Source: an uncultured Oscillospiraceae bacterium (GTDB lineage Bacteria > Bacillota > Clostridia > Oscillospirales > Oscillospiraceae). Taken from it: 64,000 nt of DNA. The stretch lies in contig CAKTIM010000008.1 in the NCBI GenBank assembly GCA_934565795.1, positions 1 to 64,000 on the forward strand, read 5' to 3'. This document shows positions 8,825 through 16,895 of this stretch, in pieces. How positions within the stretch are numbered: the stretch's first letter is position 1; each line of letters begins with the position of its first letter. Below the pieces are notes generated by a model that saw nothing but the letters and a program-made list of their open reading frames with translations, was not told where the DNA came from and ran no database searches. The position numbers were made by a program, and so were the translations under genes.

Positions 8825-9709
8825 ATGAGAATTCTTAACTTTGGCTCTCTGAATATTGATAAAACCTATCATGTGGATCACCTTGTTCTGCCGGGCGAGA
8901 CCATCTCCTCCGATTCCCTTGCCGTCAACTGCGGCGGCAAGGGGCTGAATCAGAGCATTGCCCTGGCCAGAGCCGGCGCTTCGGTCATGCATGCGGGTAA
9001 AATCGGCACCGATGGCGATTTTCTCCTGGATGCACTCCGGGAGGCGGGCGTTGATACCAGCTTTGTCAGGATCGATCCTGAAATTCCAACCGGGCATGCA
9101 ATTATTCAGGTCGAAAAAAGCGGACAAAACAGCATCATTCTCTTCCCCGGCACAAACGGGGTGATTGACGCATCGGATATAACCCGGGTGCTGTCCGAAT
9201 TTGGCCGCGGCGATGTGCTGCTCCTGCAAAACGAGATATCCGGCATGGAGGAAATGATCTCCCTTGCCCACGAAAAGGGAATGTACATCATTCTGAACCC
9301 CTCCCCGCTGGATGCCCGCCTGATGAAATGCGCGCTTCAATGGGTCGATCTGTTTATCCTCAATGAAATCGAGGGGCAGATGCTCAGCGGTGAGGAATGC
9401 CCGGAAAAAATTCTGGATGCGCTGCTTGCCAGCTATCCGGCGGCCAGGATTGTTTTGACCCTAGGTGAAAACGGCGCCTGGTATGCAGATCGTACACACC
9501 GCGCTTTTCAGGAGCCGTTCCGCTGTGCCGTAGTGGATACCACGGCAGCAGGTGACACGTTCACCGGCTATTTCCTGGCATCCTTCCTGGCAGACGACTC
9601 CCCGGAGAACGCCATGCTCCGTGCCGCCAAGGCGGCCTCCCTCGCAATCGGCAAACGCGGCGCCTCAGCGTCCATCCCAATGAAGTACGAGGTAGATGCC
9701 GCCCTCTGA
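8825..9709 (+). CDS. rbsK: Ribokinase
   Basis: This 294-residue PfkB-family kinase phosphorylates D-ribose to ribose 5-phosphate. The N-terminal GSLNIDKTYHVDHLVLPGET and GGKGLNQ (about residue 38) bind sugar, and DTTAAGDTFTGYF (about residue 240) carries the catalytic Asp with the AAGD anion-hole form typical of ribokinases. ATG 8825 follows TAGGAGGGC. It is separated by 175 nt from the nucleoside hydrolase and completes a riboside to ribose-5-phosphate route. A terminator follows at 9771. Confidence 0.92.
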   Translation: MRILNFGSLNIDKTYHVDHLVLPGETISSDSLAVNCGGKGLNQSIALARAGASVMHAGKIGTDGDFLLDALREAGVDTSFVRIDPEIPTGHAIIQVEKSGQNSIILFPGTNGVIDASDITRVLSEFGRGDVLLLQNEISGMEEMISLAHEKGMYIILNPSPLDARLMKCALQWVDLFILNEIEGQMLSGEECPEKILDALLASYPAARIVLTLGENGAWYADRTHRAFQEPFRCAVVDTTAAGDTFTGYFLASFLADDSPENAMLRAAKAASLAIGKRGASASIPMKYEVDAAL

Positions 9710-9770
9710 GGGGCCTGTAAAGACAATTAAAAGGTGCATTGCAAACAATCCTTATGTGCCCGCAAGAAAA

Positions 9771-9817
9771 AAACCACATCGGCCATCCCGAAAAAGGATT
9801 GGCTGATGTGGTTTTTT
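9771..9817 (+). terminator. Rho-independent terminator of the nucleoside operon
   Basis: An imperfect long stem (AAACCACATC-GCC-ATCC with GGAT-TGGC-GATGTGGTTT) is followed by TTTTTTCC, 60 nt after the ribokinase stop. Confidence 0.82.
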
Positions 9818-9842
9818 CCTTACACGGCTTTTTGCAACGCGC

Positions 9843-9965
9843 CCGTCATTATAAATTCACCGCACGGAGCACTACCTCACAGGGAAGCTTGGGGGGGTAT
9901 GCGTTTTTCTTTACCACTCAAAAAACGATAGGTTTAGGGTCGACAAATTGCCGACCCCTACGGGG
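9843..9965. repeat. Composite repeat island 2 (partial)
   Basis: A short island with the CAGGGAAGCTTGGGGGG unit, the TTTACCACTCAAAAA motif and GGGTCGACAAATTGCCGACCCCTACGG. It lies between the convergent ribokinase and ATPase genes. Confidence 0.75.
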
Positions 9966-9979
9966 GGCGAGGGGCAGAA

Positions 9980-10009
9980 ACCGCCCGCGGCCAGTTGGCC
10001 GCGGGCGGT
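9980..10009 (-). terminator. GC-rich hairpin downstream of the MsmX-type ATPase gene
   Basis: A perfect 13-bp stem ACCGCCCGCGGCC with a 4-nt loop lies 17 nt past the stop codon of the minus-strand ATPase gene. No U-run follows, so it may act as an mRNA 3' stabiliser rather than a classic terminator. Confidence 0.5.
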
Positions 10010-10026
10010 GGGGGGAGTCAATGGAA

Positions 10027-11226
10027 TTAGGCCTCCAGGTTGATGCCGGTGTCTTTGGAGAAGACGTGGCAGACATGGCCGGCGAAGTTGAACTTCACGG
10101 CGGCGCCGGTGGACAGGGAGGCGACCTCGGCGGGGGTCATGTTCATGGTGGAGACCACCAGCACCACGTCCCGGTTCATGGCGGTGACGTGCAGGTGCAC
10201 GGAGGAGCCCATCATTTCGGACACGTCGACCTTGGCGTCGATGCCGGTGCTGCCCAGCTCGATGTGCTCAGGACGGACACCCAGAACCACGGGCTGAGGT
10301 GCCACGTTGTTCTTGGCCAGGGCGGCCTGCTTGGCCTCGGACAGCTCCACGGTCAGGCCTTCCAGCTTGACGGCGTACTTGCCATTCTCCTTGACCAGCT
10401 CGGCGTTCTCGAACAGGTTCATCTGAGGCGTGCCGATGAAGGTAGCCACGAACAGGTTATAGGGGTGGTTGAACACTTCCTGAGGCGTGCCGATCTGCTG
10501 GATGAAGCCGTCCTTCATAATGACGATACGGTCGCCCAGGGTCATAGCCTCGGTCTGGTCGTGGGTAACGTAGATAAAGGTGGTGTTGATGCGCTGGCGC
10601 AGCTTGATGATCTCAGCGCGCATCTGGTTACGCAGCTTGGCGTCCAGATTGGACAGGGGCTCGTCCATCAGCATGACCTGGGGGTTACGCACGATGGCGC
10701 GGCCGATGGCCACACGCTGACGCTGACCGCCGGACAGAGCCTTGGGCTTACGGCCCAGGTACTGGGTGATGTCCAGAATCTCAGCGGCTTCCTTGACCTT
10801 CTTGTCGATCTCGTCCTTGGGGGCGTGACGCAGCTTCAGGGCGAAAGCCATGTTATCATAAACAGTCATGTGGGGATACAGAGCGTAGTTCTGGAAAACC
10901 ATGGCAATGTCACGATCCTTGGGGGGAACGTCGTTCACCAGACGGTTGCCGATGTACAGCTCACCGCCGGAGATATCTTCCAGACCGGCGATCATACGCA
11001 GGGTGGTGGACTTACCGCAGCCAGAGGGGCCAACCAGAACGATGAATTCCTTGTCGGCGATCTCCAGGTTGAACTCCTGGACAGCAACGACACCCTCATC
11101 GGTGATCTGCAGATTGGTCTTTTTCTTCTCAGGCTCGTCGCCCTTCTTGCGCTTCTTTGCCTTCTTGGCATCGTCGCCGTTGAACGGGTAGACTTTCTTG
11201 ATGTTCTTCAGGGTTAAGCTTGCCAT
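10027..11226 (-). CDS. msmX: ABC transporter ATP-binding protein, MsmX/UgpC type
   Basis: This is a 399-residue ATPase that energises CUT1 sugar importers. It has Walker A GPSGCGKST, the Q-loop FQNYALYPHMTV, signature LSGGQRQR, Walker B VMLMDEPLSNLDA, the H-loop THDQTEA and a C-terminal TOBE/OB regulatory region (GVRPEHIEL). ATG 11226 gives MASLTLKNIKK. Between the first strand and Walker A is an extra lysine-rich insert (DDAKKAKKRKKGDEPEKKK, about residues 17-35) not found in MalK. It is a single gene with its own promoter, as expected for a shared ATPase, and the nearby 4483-7709 importer lacks an ATPase. Confidence 0.92.
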   Translation of the reverse strand: MASLTLKNIKKVYPFNGDDAKKAKKRKKGDEPEKKKTNLQITDEGVVAVQEFNLEIADKEFIVLVGPSGCGKSTTLRMIAGLEDISGGELYIGNRLVNDVPPKDRDIAMVFQNYALYPHMTVYDNMAFALKLRHAPKDEIDKKVKEAAEILDITQYLGRKPKALSGGQRQRVAIGRAIVRNPQVMLMDEPLSNLDAKLRNQMRAEIIKLRQRINTTFIYVTHDQTEAMTLGDRIVIMKDGFIQQIGTPQEVFNHPYNLFVATFIGTPQMNLFENAELVKENGKYAVKLEGLTVELSEAKQAALAKNNVAPQPVVLGVRPEHIELGSTGIDAKVDVSEMMGSSVHLHVTAMNRDVVLVVSTMNMTPAEVASLSTGAAVKFNFAGHVCHVFSKDTGINLEA

Positions 11227-11365
11227 GTTTTTTGACTCCGTGCACGCTGAATCCTCAATACGCGCACTCGCATTCTGCCGGGTTAACAGCAGAAGCTTTA
11301 CGACAGGTCTCCACACTGCCGCACCGTGAGCCGGACGGGGTTTTCCTCCTTTATTTTAGCGTCGT

Positions 11366-11397
11366 ATGCCTATTTTTGTGGAGTAGGCATACTCCAC
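11366..11397. promoter_or_regulatory. Overlapping inverted repeats in the MsmX-type leader
   Basis: Two inverted repeats share bases: ATGCCTA/TAGGCAT (11366-11372, 11384-11390) and GTGGAGT/ACTCCAC (11378-11384, 11391-11397). They cannot both form at once. They lie just downstream of the predicted promoter and could be an operator or alternative RNA hairpins. Confidence 0.45.
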
Positions 11398-11409
11398 CGG
11401 AATATAGAC

Positions 11410-11438
11410 ATGATACCATATTTCGGATGCAACTGCAA
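11410..11438 (-). promoter_or_regulatory. Promoter of the MsmX-type ATPase gene
   Basis: On the minus strand: -35 TTGCAG, 17-bp spacer, -10 TATCAT, about 180 nt upstream of the start codon. It leaves a long leader that contains the overlapping inverted repeats. Confidence 0.6.
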
Positions 11439-11576
11439 TCGTAGAATGTAACATTTTTTCCGGGACGTTCTTGTACATTCTGACAAATCTGCCCGCCCCG
11501 AAAGATTTTTGAGTTTCACCCTGAAAGATTTCGCAAATTCATCCCGAAATATTTTCCGAAAACGCCCGCCGGGGCG

Positions 11577-11606
11577 GCAAAAGGCGCATGCCCTGCGGCA
11601 TGCGCC
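11577..11606 (-). terminator. Terminator of the nrdR / SdpI-like operon
   Basis: A perfect 10-bp stem GGCGCATGCC (11583-11592, 11597-11606) with a 4-nt loop is followed on the minus strand by TTTTGCC. Confidence 0.75.
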
Positions 11607-11618
11607 CTGTGAAAGCGA

Positions 11619-12137
11619 TCAGGTGGCCCTGCGTTTTTTGCGGCGGCGGGTGCCGCTGTAGTCGTAGGTGTACATGGTAATGCCGTTGATGGCGGCGATG
11701 GCCAGCAGGGACAGGATGCCCTGCCACAGCAGGCATTTGGCGGCCAGCCAGGCCATGTCCATGGGGGCGCGGGCGGAGAGGGTCATGGAGATGAGCAGCA
11801 TCAAGATCGTGAGCACCAGGCCCAATACGCCGAACACCAGCCCGGCCAGGCGCTGGGTGTGCCGCCAGGCGGAGACGCTGCCCATGCCGAAGGCGGTGCG
11901 GTAGCCGAAGTAGTAGTTGGCCTCCTTGGGGGCGAAGAACAGATAGGCCAGGCCCATGCCCAGCATGACCAGTGGGGCGATGAGGATGGCGATGGTGCAC
12001 ACCAGCTGCACCTTGCCCACGATGGTATCGATGTCCGGCAGCAGCGCGGCGGGGTCAAAGCCGTCCAGCAGCTGCTTGATGGCTTTGATGTCGATATCGA
12101 CGGGCAGCTCGGTGGCTGCGGTGGATGATAAGAACAT
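11619..12137 (-). CDS. SdpI-family integral membrane protein
   Basis: This 172-residue protein has four hydrophobic segments (about residues 45-68, 93-117, 125-150 region) and a GYRT...W motif (YFGYRTAFGMGSVSAWRHTQ, about 76-95) characteristic of the SdpI/YfhL-like immunity-protein fold. The C-terminus is very basic (RRRKKRR). Its ATG overlaps the nrdR stop by one base, so the two are translationally coupled. SdpI itself confers immunity to a killing peptide in Bacillus; no such peptide gene is seen here, so the role is open. Confidence 0.65.
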   Translation of the reverse strand: MFLSSTAATELPVDIDIKAIKQLLDGFDPAALLPDIDTIVGKVQLVCTIAILIAPLVMLGMGLAYLFFAPKEANYYFGYRTAFGMGSVSAWRHTQRLAGLVFGVLGLVLTILMLLISMTLSARAPMDMAWLAAKCLLWQGILSLLAIAAINGITMYTYDYSGTRRRKKRRAT

Positions 12138-12592
12138 TATTTTTCCTCCAGATATTTGCTGATTTCCCGCATAAAGCTGCTGGCGTCCTGGAAGCGGTGA
12201 TAGATGGAGGCGAAGCGGATATAGGCCACCTCGTCCACGGGCTTGAGCCGCTCCATTACCATTTCGCCCAGCCGTTCGGTGCTGATCTCCCGCTCCAGAC
12301 TGTTCTGGATGGTCTGCTCGATCTCGGTGGCGATGCGCTCCAGGTCGTTCACGTCCACCCGCCGCTTGTCGAAGGCGCGGATCATGCTGTTGATGATCTT
12401 GTTGCGGTCGAAGTTCTGGCGGGAGCCGTTGCGCTTGACCACGATGATGGGCATGGTCTCCACGATCTCATAGGTGGTAAAGCGCCGCTGGCAGCCCATG
12501 CATTCCCGGCGGCGGCGGATGCTCAGCCCGTCGTCGGAGTGGCGGGAATCCACGACCTTGCTTTCCTGTTCTCCGCAGAAGGGACATCTCAT
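12137..12592 (-). CDS. nrdR: Transcriptional repressor NrdR
   Basis: This 151-residue repressor of ribonucleotide reductase genes is full length. The N-terminal zinc ribbon (CPFCG...CMGC, residues 3-34) and the following ATP-cone domain (VVKRNGSRQNFDRNKI, from about residue 50) are clear. It binds dATP/ATP and NrdR boxes near nrd promoters; no nrd gene is in this window. It is co-transcribed with an SdpI-like membrane protein. Confidence 0.97.
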   Translation of the reverse strand: MRCPFCGEQESKVVDSRHSDDGLSIRRRRECMGCQRRFTTYEIVETMPIIVVKRNGSRQNFDRNKIINSMIRAFDKRRVDVNDLERIATEIEQTIQNSLEREISTERLGEMVMERLKPVDEVAYIRFASIYHRFQDASSFMREISKYLEEK

Positions 12593-12623
12593 GGCGGATC
12601 ACACTCTTTCCATTTTTTGGCAT

Positions 12624-12652
12624 ATTATATCAGATTCCGACCAAACTGTCCA
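12624..12652 (-). promoter_or_regulatory. Promoter of nrdR
   Basis: On the minus strand: -35 TGGACA, 17-bp spacer, -10 TATAAT, 32 nt upstream of the nrdR start. No NrdR-box pair is obvious nearby. Confidence 0.75.
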
Positions 12653-12756
12653 GCTTTTTTTCCGCCGCTGCGGGCTTTTCGGCGGTTTTCCCTTGCAATT
12701 TTCCATGTTTTAGGGTAGAATAGCAGGGCAAATCTGCTTTTCAGAGAGGGCCTTTC

Positions 12757-13161
12757 ATGAGACGATCGACGCTTTGGATAATTTGGGGCGTTTTCTATAT
12801 TATCTGCGCCGGACTGGGCTTTATACCCGAACCGGCGGGAATCGTGCGGGCAATGCTGTTTTTGCTGTCGCTGCTGTTCTTTGTGCCCCCGGCGGTGCTG
12901 CTCCACGAGGCAAAAAAGGCCGGCGACCGCGTCACGCTGCTGCGCCTGCGCCGCATTTGCGCCGCGTCCCTGGGCCTGACGCTGGCGCTGCTCATCGGCA
13001 GCATCCTGTCAGCGCTGGGCACTGCAGCGCTGGATACGCCCCTGCACATCGCCCTGGGCCTGGTCTCCGCCCCCATGTTTTGCAGCAACTACTGGGTCGT
13101 CTCCCTCTACCTGTGGGCCGTCCTGCTGATCGCCTCGTTTATTAAGAAAAAGGAAAAATAA
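12757..13161 (+). CDS. Unknown four-helix membrane protein
   Basis: This 134-residue protein is not recognised. It has four strongly hydrophobic segments (about residues 5-22, 28-46, 66-88 and 104-128) separated by a basic loop (HEAKKAGDRVTLLRLRR) and ends in KKKEK, suggesting the C-terminus is inside the cell. ATG 12757 is preceded by AGAGAGGG. It is divergent from nrdR and followed by a repeat island. It is likely expressed because codon use matches its neighbours, but no function is proposed. Confidence 0.7.
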   Translation: MRRSTLWIIWGVFYIICAGLGFIPEPAGIVRAMLFLLSLLFFVPPAVLLHEAKKAGDRVTLLRLRRICAASLGLTLALLIGSILSALGTAALDTPLHIALGLVSAPMFCSNYWVVSLYLWAVLLIASFIKKKEK

Positions 13162-13169
13162 ACCACCCC

Positions 13170-13478
13170 CCGTAGGGGTCGGCAACCTGCCGACCCTAAA
13201 CCTGCCGGTTTAGGAAGCAGTAGAGAACAACGTATACCCCAAAGGATACATCCCCAGCTTCCCTGTGGGGGAAGCTGTCGCCGCAGCGACTGAAGAGGGC
13301 ACTCAGCGTATGGTTTCGAGAGAGACCCAACTAAAAAGGTAGCAATTAAAACATTCTGAGTCCGTAGGGGCGGATACCAGCCGCCCGAAAGCCAACGAAC
13401 GTGAGCTGTATAGACCAACCGCTCAATCCCGGTACACGGCGGGGCGGCAAATTGCCGCCCCCTACGGGGGGCAAAATG
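13170..13478. repeat. Composite repeat island 3
   Basis: This island contains an uninterrupted reference copy of the repeat: GTCGGCAACCTGCCGACCC, AGGAAGCAGTA, AGCTTCCCTGTGGGGGAAGCT followed by GTCGCCGCAGCGAC, then GGGGCGGATACCAGCCGCCC. It has no nested 64-nt element and so shows the empty site. Confidence 0.85.
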
Positions 13479-13549
13479 TGTTCATTTTCCCGCCCTTGAT
13501 TTGCATCGATGGGGAATCCGGGGATGCTTTACAGAAAAAGGAGAAACTT

Positions 13550-14026
13550 ATGGCGTTCTTTTTTTATGCGCTGTTTGCCCTGGCGGCTGCCGGGGTGGAT
13601 CAGGTGACCAAGCTGCTGGTGGTGCGTGATATTCCGCTGCATGGGGATGTGCCCCTGCTGCCCGGTGTGCTGGGGCTGACCCATGTGCACAACGACGGGG
13701 CGGCCTTTTCCTCCCTGCGGGGGATGCAGTGGCTGTTTATCCTGATTTTCCTGGTGTTCACCGGGGCGGTGGTGTACGAGTATTTCCGCAAGCGCCTGCC
13801 CTTTACCCGGCTCGACCGGGTGTGCATCGCCGCCATCTACGGCGGCGGTCTGGGCAACCTGATCGACCGGGTGCGTCTGGGCTACGTGGTGGACATGCTG
13901 GAGACGCAGTTTATGGATTTCCCGGTGTTCAATATCGCCGACTGCTTTATCAGCTGCGGCTGTGCGCTGCTGCTGGTGCACCTGGCATTTTTCAATCAAA
14001 AGGTCTGGAAGGAAGAGAAAAAATGA
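13550..14026 (+). CDS. lspA: Lipoprotein signal peptidase (signal peptidase II)
   Basis: This 158-residue, four-helix aspartyl protease cleaves the signal peptide of prolipoproteins at the membrane. The two catalytic Asp regions are visible: GGLGNLIDRVRLGYVVDML (about 104-122) and FNIADCFI (about 129-136). The DQVTKLLV segment of helix 1 is also typical. ATG 13550 follows AAAAGGAGAA. It overlaps the start of the pseudouridine synthase gene, a gene pair common in Firmicutes. Confidence 0.96.
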   Translation: MAFFFYALFALAAAGVDQVTKLLVVRDIPLHGDVPLLPGVLGLTHVHNDGAAFSSLRGMQWLFILIFLVFTGAVVYEYFRKRLPFTRLDRVCIAAIYGGGLGNLIDRVRLGYVVDMLETQFMDFPVFNIADCFISCGCALLLVHLAFFNQKVWKEEKK

Positions 14027-14928
14027 GGCTGATCGCGGATACCGCCGGGGAGCGGCTGGATGCCTTCCTGGCCCGCAGCGCGCTGGGCCTGAGCCGCAGT
14101 GCCGCCCAGAAGCTGCTGGACGAGGGCTGCGTCAGCCTGATGGGCAGGCCCGGCAAAAAGAACGACCGGCTGAACGTGGGCGACTGGGTGGAGCTGACCG
14201 TGCCGGAGCCGAAGCCGGTGGACGTGGCGCCCAGGGAGATTCCGCTGGACATCGTGTATGAGGACGAGGACGTGGTGGTCATCAACAAGCCCAAGGGTCT
14301 GGTGGTGCATCCCGCGCCGGGCCACACGGAGGATACCCTGGTCAACGGCCTGCTCTACGCCCTGGGGGATAGCCTGTCCGGCATCAACGGGGAACTGCGT
14401 CCGGGCATCGTCCACCGCATCGATAAGGATACCTCCGGCCTGCTGGCCGTGGCCAAGAACGATTTGGCCCACGCGGTGCTGGCCTCTCAGCTGGTGGATC
14501 ACACCATGGCCCGCACCTATGAGGCTGTGGTCTGCGGCGTGATGAAGGAGGACAGCGGCACCGTGGACGCCCCCATCGGCCGTCACCCCACCGACCGCAA
14601 GAAAATGTGTGTCACCCAGCGCAATTCCAAGCCCGCCGTCACCCATTGGGAGGTGGTGCGGCGCTACCGGGGCTATACCCACATCCGCTGCCATCTGGAA
14701 ACGGGCCGCACCCACCAGATCCGCGTCCACATGGCCTACATCGGCCACCCCATCCTGGGCGACACGGTCTACGGCCACAAGAAAAAGGAGCTGGGCCAGG
14801 ATACCCAGTGCCTCCACGCCGGGGCGCTGTGCTTCCGCCACCCCAGGGACAACCGCCCCGTCCTGGTGCTCGCCCCCCTGCCGGATTACTTCCAGCAGGT
14901 GCTGCGTAAGCTGGACGCAATGGAATAA
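14023..14928 (+). CDS. rluD: RluD-family ribosomal RNA pseudouridine synthase
   Basis: This 301-residue enzyme has an N-terminal S4 RNA-binding domain (ERLDAFLARS...SRSAAQKLLDEGCVSL, residues 8-45) and an RluA/C/D catalytic domain with HRIDKDTSGL (catalytic Asp, about residue 135) and GRTHQIRVHMAYIGHPILGD. It isomerises uridines, probably in 23S rRNA helix 69 if it is a true RluD; RluA-type specificity cannot be excluded. ATG 14023 overlaps the lspA stop (ATGA), so translation is coupled. Confidence 0.92.
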   Translation: MRLIADTAGERLDAFLARSALGLSRSAAQKLLDEGCVSLMGRPGKKNDRLNVGDWVELTVPEPKPVDVAPREIPLDIVYEDEDVVVINKPKGLVVHPAPGHTEDTLVNGLLYALGDSLSGINGELRPGIVHRIDKDTSGLLAVAKNDLAHAVLASQLVDHTMARTYEAVVCGVMKEDSGTVDAPIGRHPTDRKKMCVTQRNSKPAVTHWEVVRRYRGYTHIRCHLETGRTHQIRVHMAYIGHPILGDTVYGHKKKELGQDTQCLHAGALCFRHPRDNRPVLVLAPLPDYFQQVLRKLDAME

Positions 14929-14935
14929 CCGCAAA

Positions 14936-14970
14936 GGCGCACTGCCCAAAAAGCAGTGCGCCAAATTTAT
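14936..14970. terminator. Terminator between rluD and the serine acetyltransferase gene
   Basis: A perfect 10-bp stem GGCGCACTGC (14936-14945, 14953-14962) with a 7-nt loop is followed by AAATTTATTA. It separates convergent genes and may work in both directions. Confidence 0.75.
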
Positions 14971-14981
14971 TATAATGATGT

Positions 14982-15893
14982 TTACTGCTGGTTTTCCCAG
15001 AAAGGCTCGATCTTGTGGGATTTGAATTGCAGCTCCTGGCTCTTGACGCTGACGGTGGTGCTGGCGGGAATGGAATGGGTGATGAACACATTGGAGCCGA
15101 TCACGCAGTCCCGGCCGATCACCGTCTCGCCGCCCAGGATGGAGGCACCGGCGTAGATGGTCACATTGTCCTCAATGGTGGGGTGGCGCTTCTTGCCCCG
15201 CAGGCTCTGGCCGCCCCGGGTGGTGAGCGCGCCCAGGGTCACGCCCTGATAGAGCTTCACATGGTCGCCGATCACCGTGGTCTCGCCCACCACAATGCCG
15301 GTGCCGTGGTCGATGAAGAAATACTTTCCGATGGCGGCCCCTGGGTTGATATCGATGCCGGTGACGCTGTGGGCATGCTCCGTCATCATCCGGGGCAGCA
15401 TGGGCACCCCCAGGGTATACAGCACATGGGCCATGCGGTATACCGTCACGGCGAACAGGCCGGGGTAGCAGAATATGATCTCGTCGGTGCTGTAGGCCGC
15501 CGGATCGCCGTCGTAAAACGCCTCCACATCCGTCTGACACAGGGCGCGGATGGCGGGAATCTGCCGGAAAAATTGCAGGCTGATCTCCTGCGCCCGCTCC
15601 TGGGCCTGCTCCTCCGCCAGCTCCCAGCGCAGAACAATGGCGATCTGCTTGTTGAGATTGTACATCACATCCTCAATGAGCATGGACAGATTGTAGCGGG
15701 AATTGTACATGCGGTAGCTCTTATCCCTGGAGGAGCCGGGGTAGGCAATACGCAGCAGCTTATGAATGATATCCGTCACCGTCTCCTTATCCGGGTGCAC
15801 AAAGGGATCCAGCTTGTCAATATCCCGCCCGTGGCGGTAATCCTCCAGAATGCTGTCCACAATCCCCTCAATCTGCTGTTCAATGGGAGACAT
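14982..15893 (-). CDS. cysE: Serine O-acetyltransferase (EpsC/CysE type)
   Basis: This 303-residue enzyme acetylates L-serine for cysteine synthesis. An N-terminal helical region is followed by left-handed beta-helix hexapeptide repeats and the active-site region HSVTGIDINPGAAIGKYFFI with His and Asp, then GTGIVVGETTVIGD and HPTIEDNVTIYAGA. The long N-terminal extension is typical of the EpsC-like form. The second of two nearby ATGs (15893) is chosen because AGGAGG lies 7 nt upstream of it and only 1 nt from the first. It is monocistronic. Confidence 0.9.
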   Translation of the reverse strand: MSPIEQQIEGIVDSILEDYRHGRDIDKLDPFVHPDKETVTDIIHKLLRIAYPGSSRDKSYRMYNSRYNLSMLIEDVMYNLNKQIAIVLRWELAEEQAQERAQEISLQFFRQIPAIRALCQTDVEAFYDGDPAAYSTDEIIFCYPGLFAVTVYRMAHVLYTLGVPMLPRMMTEHAHSVTGIDINPGAAIGKYFFIDHGTGIVVGETTVIGDHVKLYQGVTLGALTTRGGQSLRGKKRHPTIEDNVTIYAGASILGGETVIGRDCVIGSNVFITHSIPASTTVSVKSQELQFKSHKIEPFWENQQ

Positions 15894-16149
15894 AACCATT
15901 CCTCCTGACCCAAAACACATTTCAATTAGTGTACCATACGCCACCCCACCTGTCAAATCCCAAAACACCCTACCAAAACCCGCTTTATCTGCAAATTGCA
16001 CGGCCTTGCTATTGCTTCGGTGTTGCAATTTCTCAGCAAATCTGATATCATTGTACTGACAGATAGTGCAATATCGTATGATGAGTTTTATCACACCTTC
16101 TTTATCTCACATTTTGCACTGTTTGCCATCTTTTTTGCCCATTTTTCGG

Positions 16150-16858
16150 GAGCCCAGCAATCTGCCGACCCGCAGCGTAGCGATTTTGATAGCAGAGCGT
16201 TGAATGGCAAGCAGAAAAAATTTCTGAGTCCCGTAGGGGGCGGCAACCTGTCGCCCCGCAACGTAATGAAACAGAGCGGTGCGTTGAATGGGAGCAGCTT
16301 CCGCCCCCTCCAAAAGCTTCCCTTGGGGTGGTGCTCCGCGCAGCGAATCAAAATATCAATGATTGCCAGTGGCAATCATACCTTGATTTATTAGCTGGCA
16401 GCCCGTAGGGCTGACTGAAGAGGGCCACCGCAGTACGTTCTTTATTAAGGGTGTGTTGAATGGAATGCACCACTCCGTAGGGGCGGCTATTAGCCGCCCG
16501 CAGCGTTACGGGCCTGAGCTTTCGGTTGAACGGAAGCCGGAAAAATCTTCTGAGTTCGTAGGGGGCGGCAATTTGTCGCCCCGCTGGGTACCGGGATTGA
16601 GCGGTTGGTTTGTACAGCTCACGTTCGTTGGCTTTCGGGCTGCTGATATCCGCCCCTACGGACTCAAAGTGTTTAACTTTCTACCTTTTTAGTCAAGTCT
16701 CTTCCAAATTTTTTACCTGGGTGCCCTCTTCAGTCGCTGCGGCGACAGCTTCCCCCACAGGGAAGCTCAGGAGATGTATACGTTAGGGTATACGTTGTTC
16801 TTTACTGCTTCCTAAACCGGGAGGTTTAGGGTCGGCAGGTTGCCGACCCCTACGGGAA
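16150..16858. repeat. Composite repeat island 4
   Basis: Multiple repeat units in both orientations fill most of the gap between the serine acetyltransferase and kinase genes. A nested 64-nt element lies at 16329-16392. No protein gene is evident; the short open frames follow the repeats. Confidence 0.85.
16329..16392 (+). mobile_element. Nested 64-nt palindromic element, copy 2
   Basis: It follows CCCTTGGGG and begins TGGTGCTCCGCGCAGCGAATC, with the central hairpin GATTGCCAGTGGCAATC. The host repeat resumes at AGCTGGCAGCCCGTAGGG. The empty site is seen at 50904-50933. Confidence 0.75.
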
Positions 16859-16895
16859 GGGGGGAGCCAATATCTTTTTTTCTGGGAGCTGTGAT

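Noticed and set aside
9739..11217. A 492-codon plus-strand frame opposite the MsmX-type ATPase gene
   Set aside because: It is the antisense shadow of a gene with intact ATPase motifs and starts inside a terminator.
16091..16394. Short frames in the gap upstream of the YesM-type kinase
   Set aside because: They follow repeat sequence in two frames, have no ribosome-binding site and no family resemblance.
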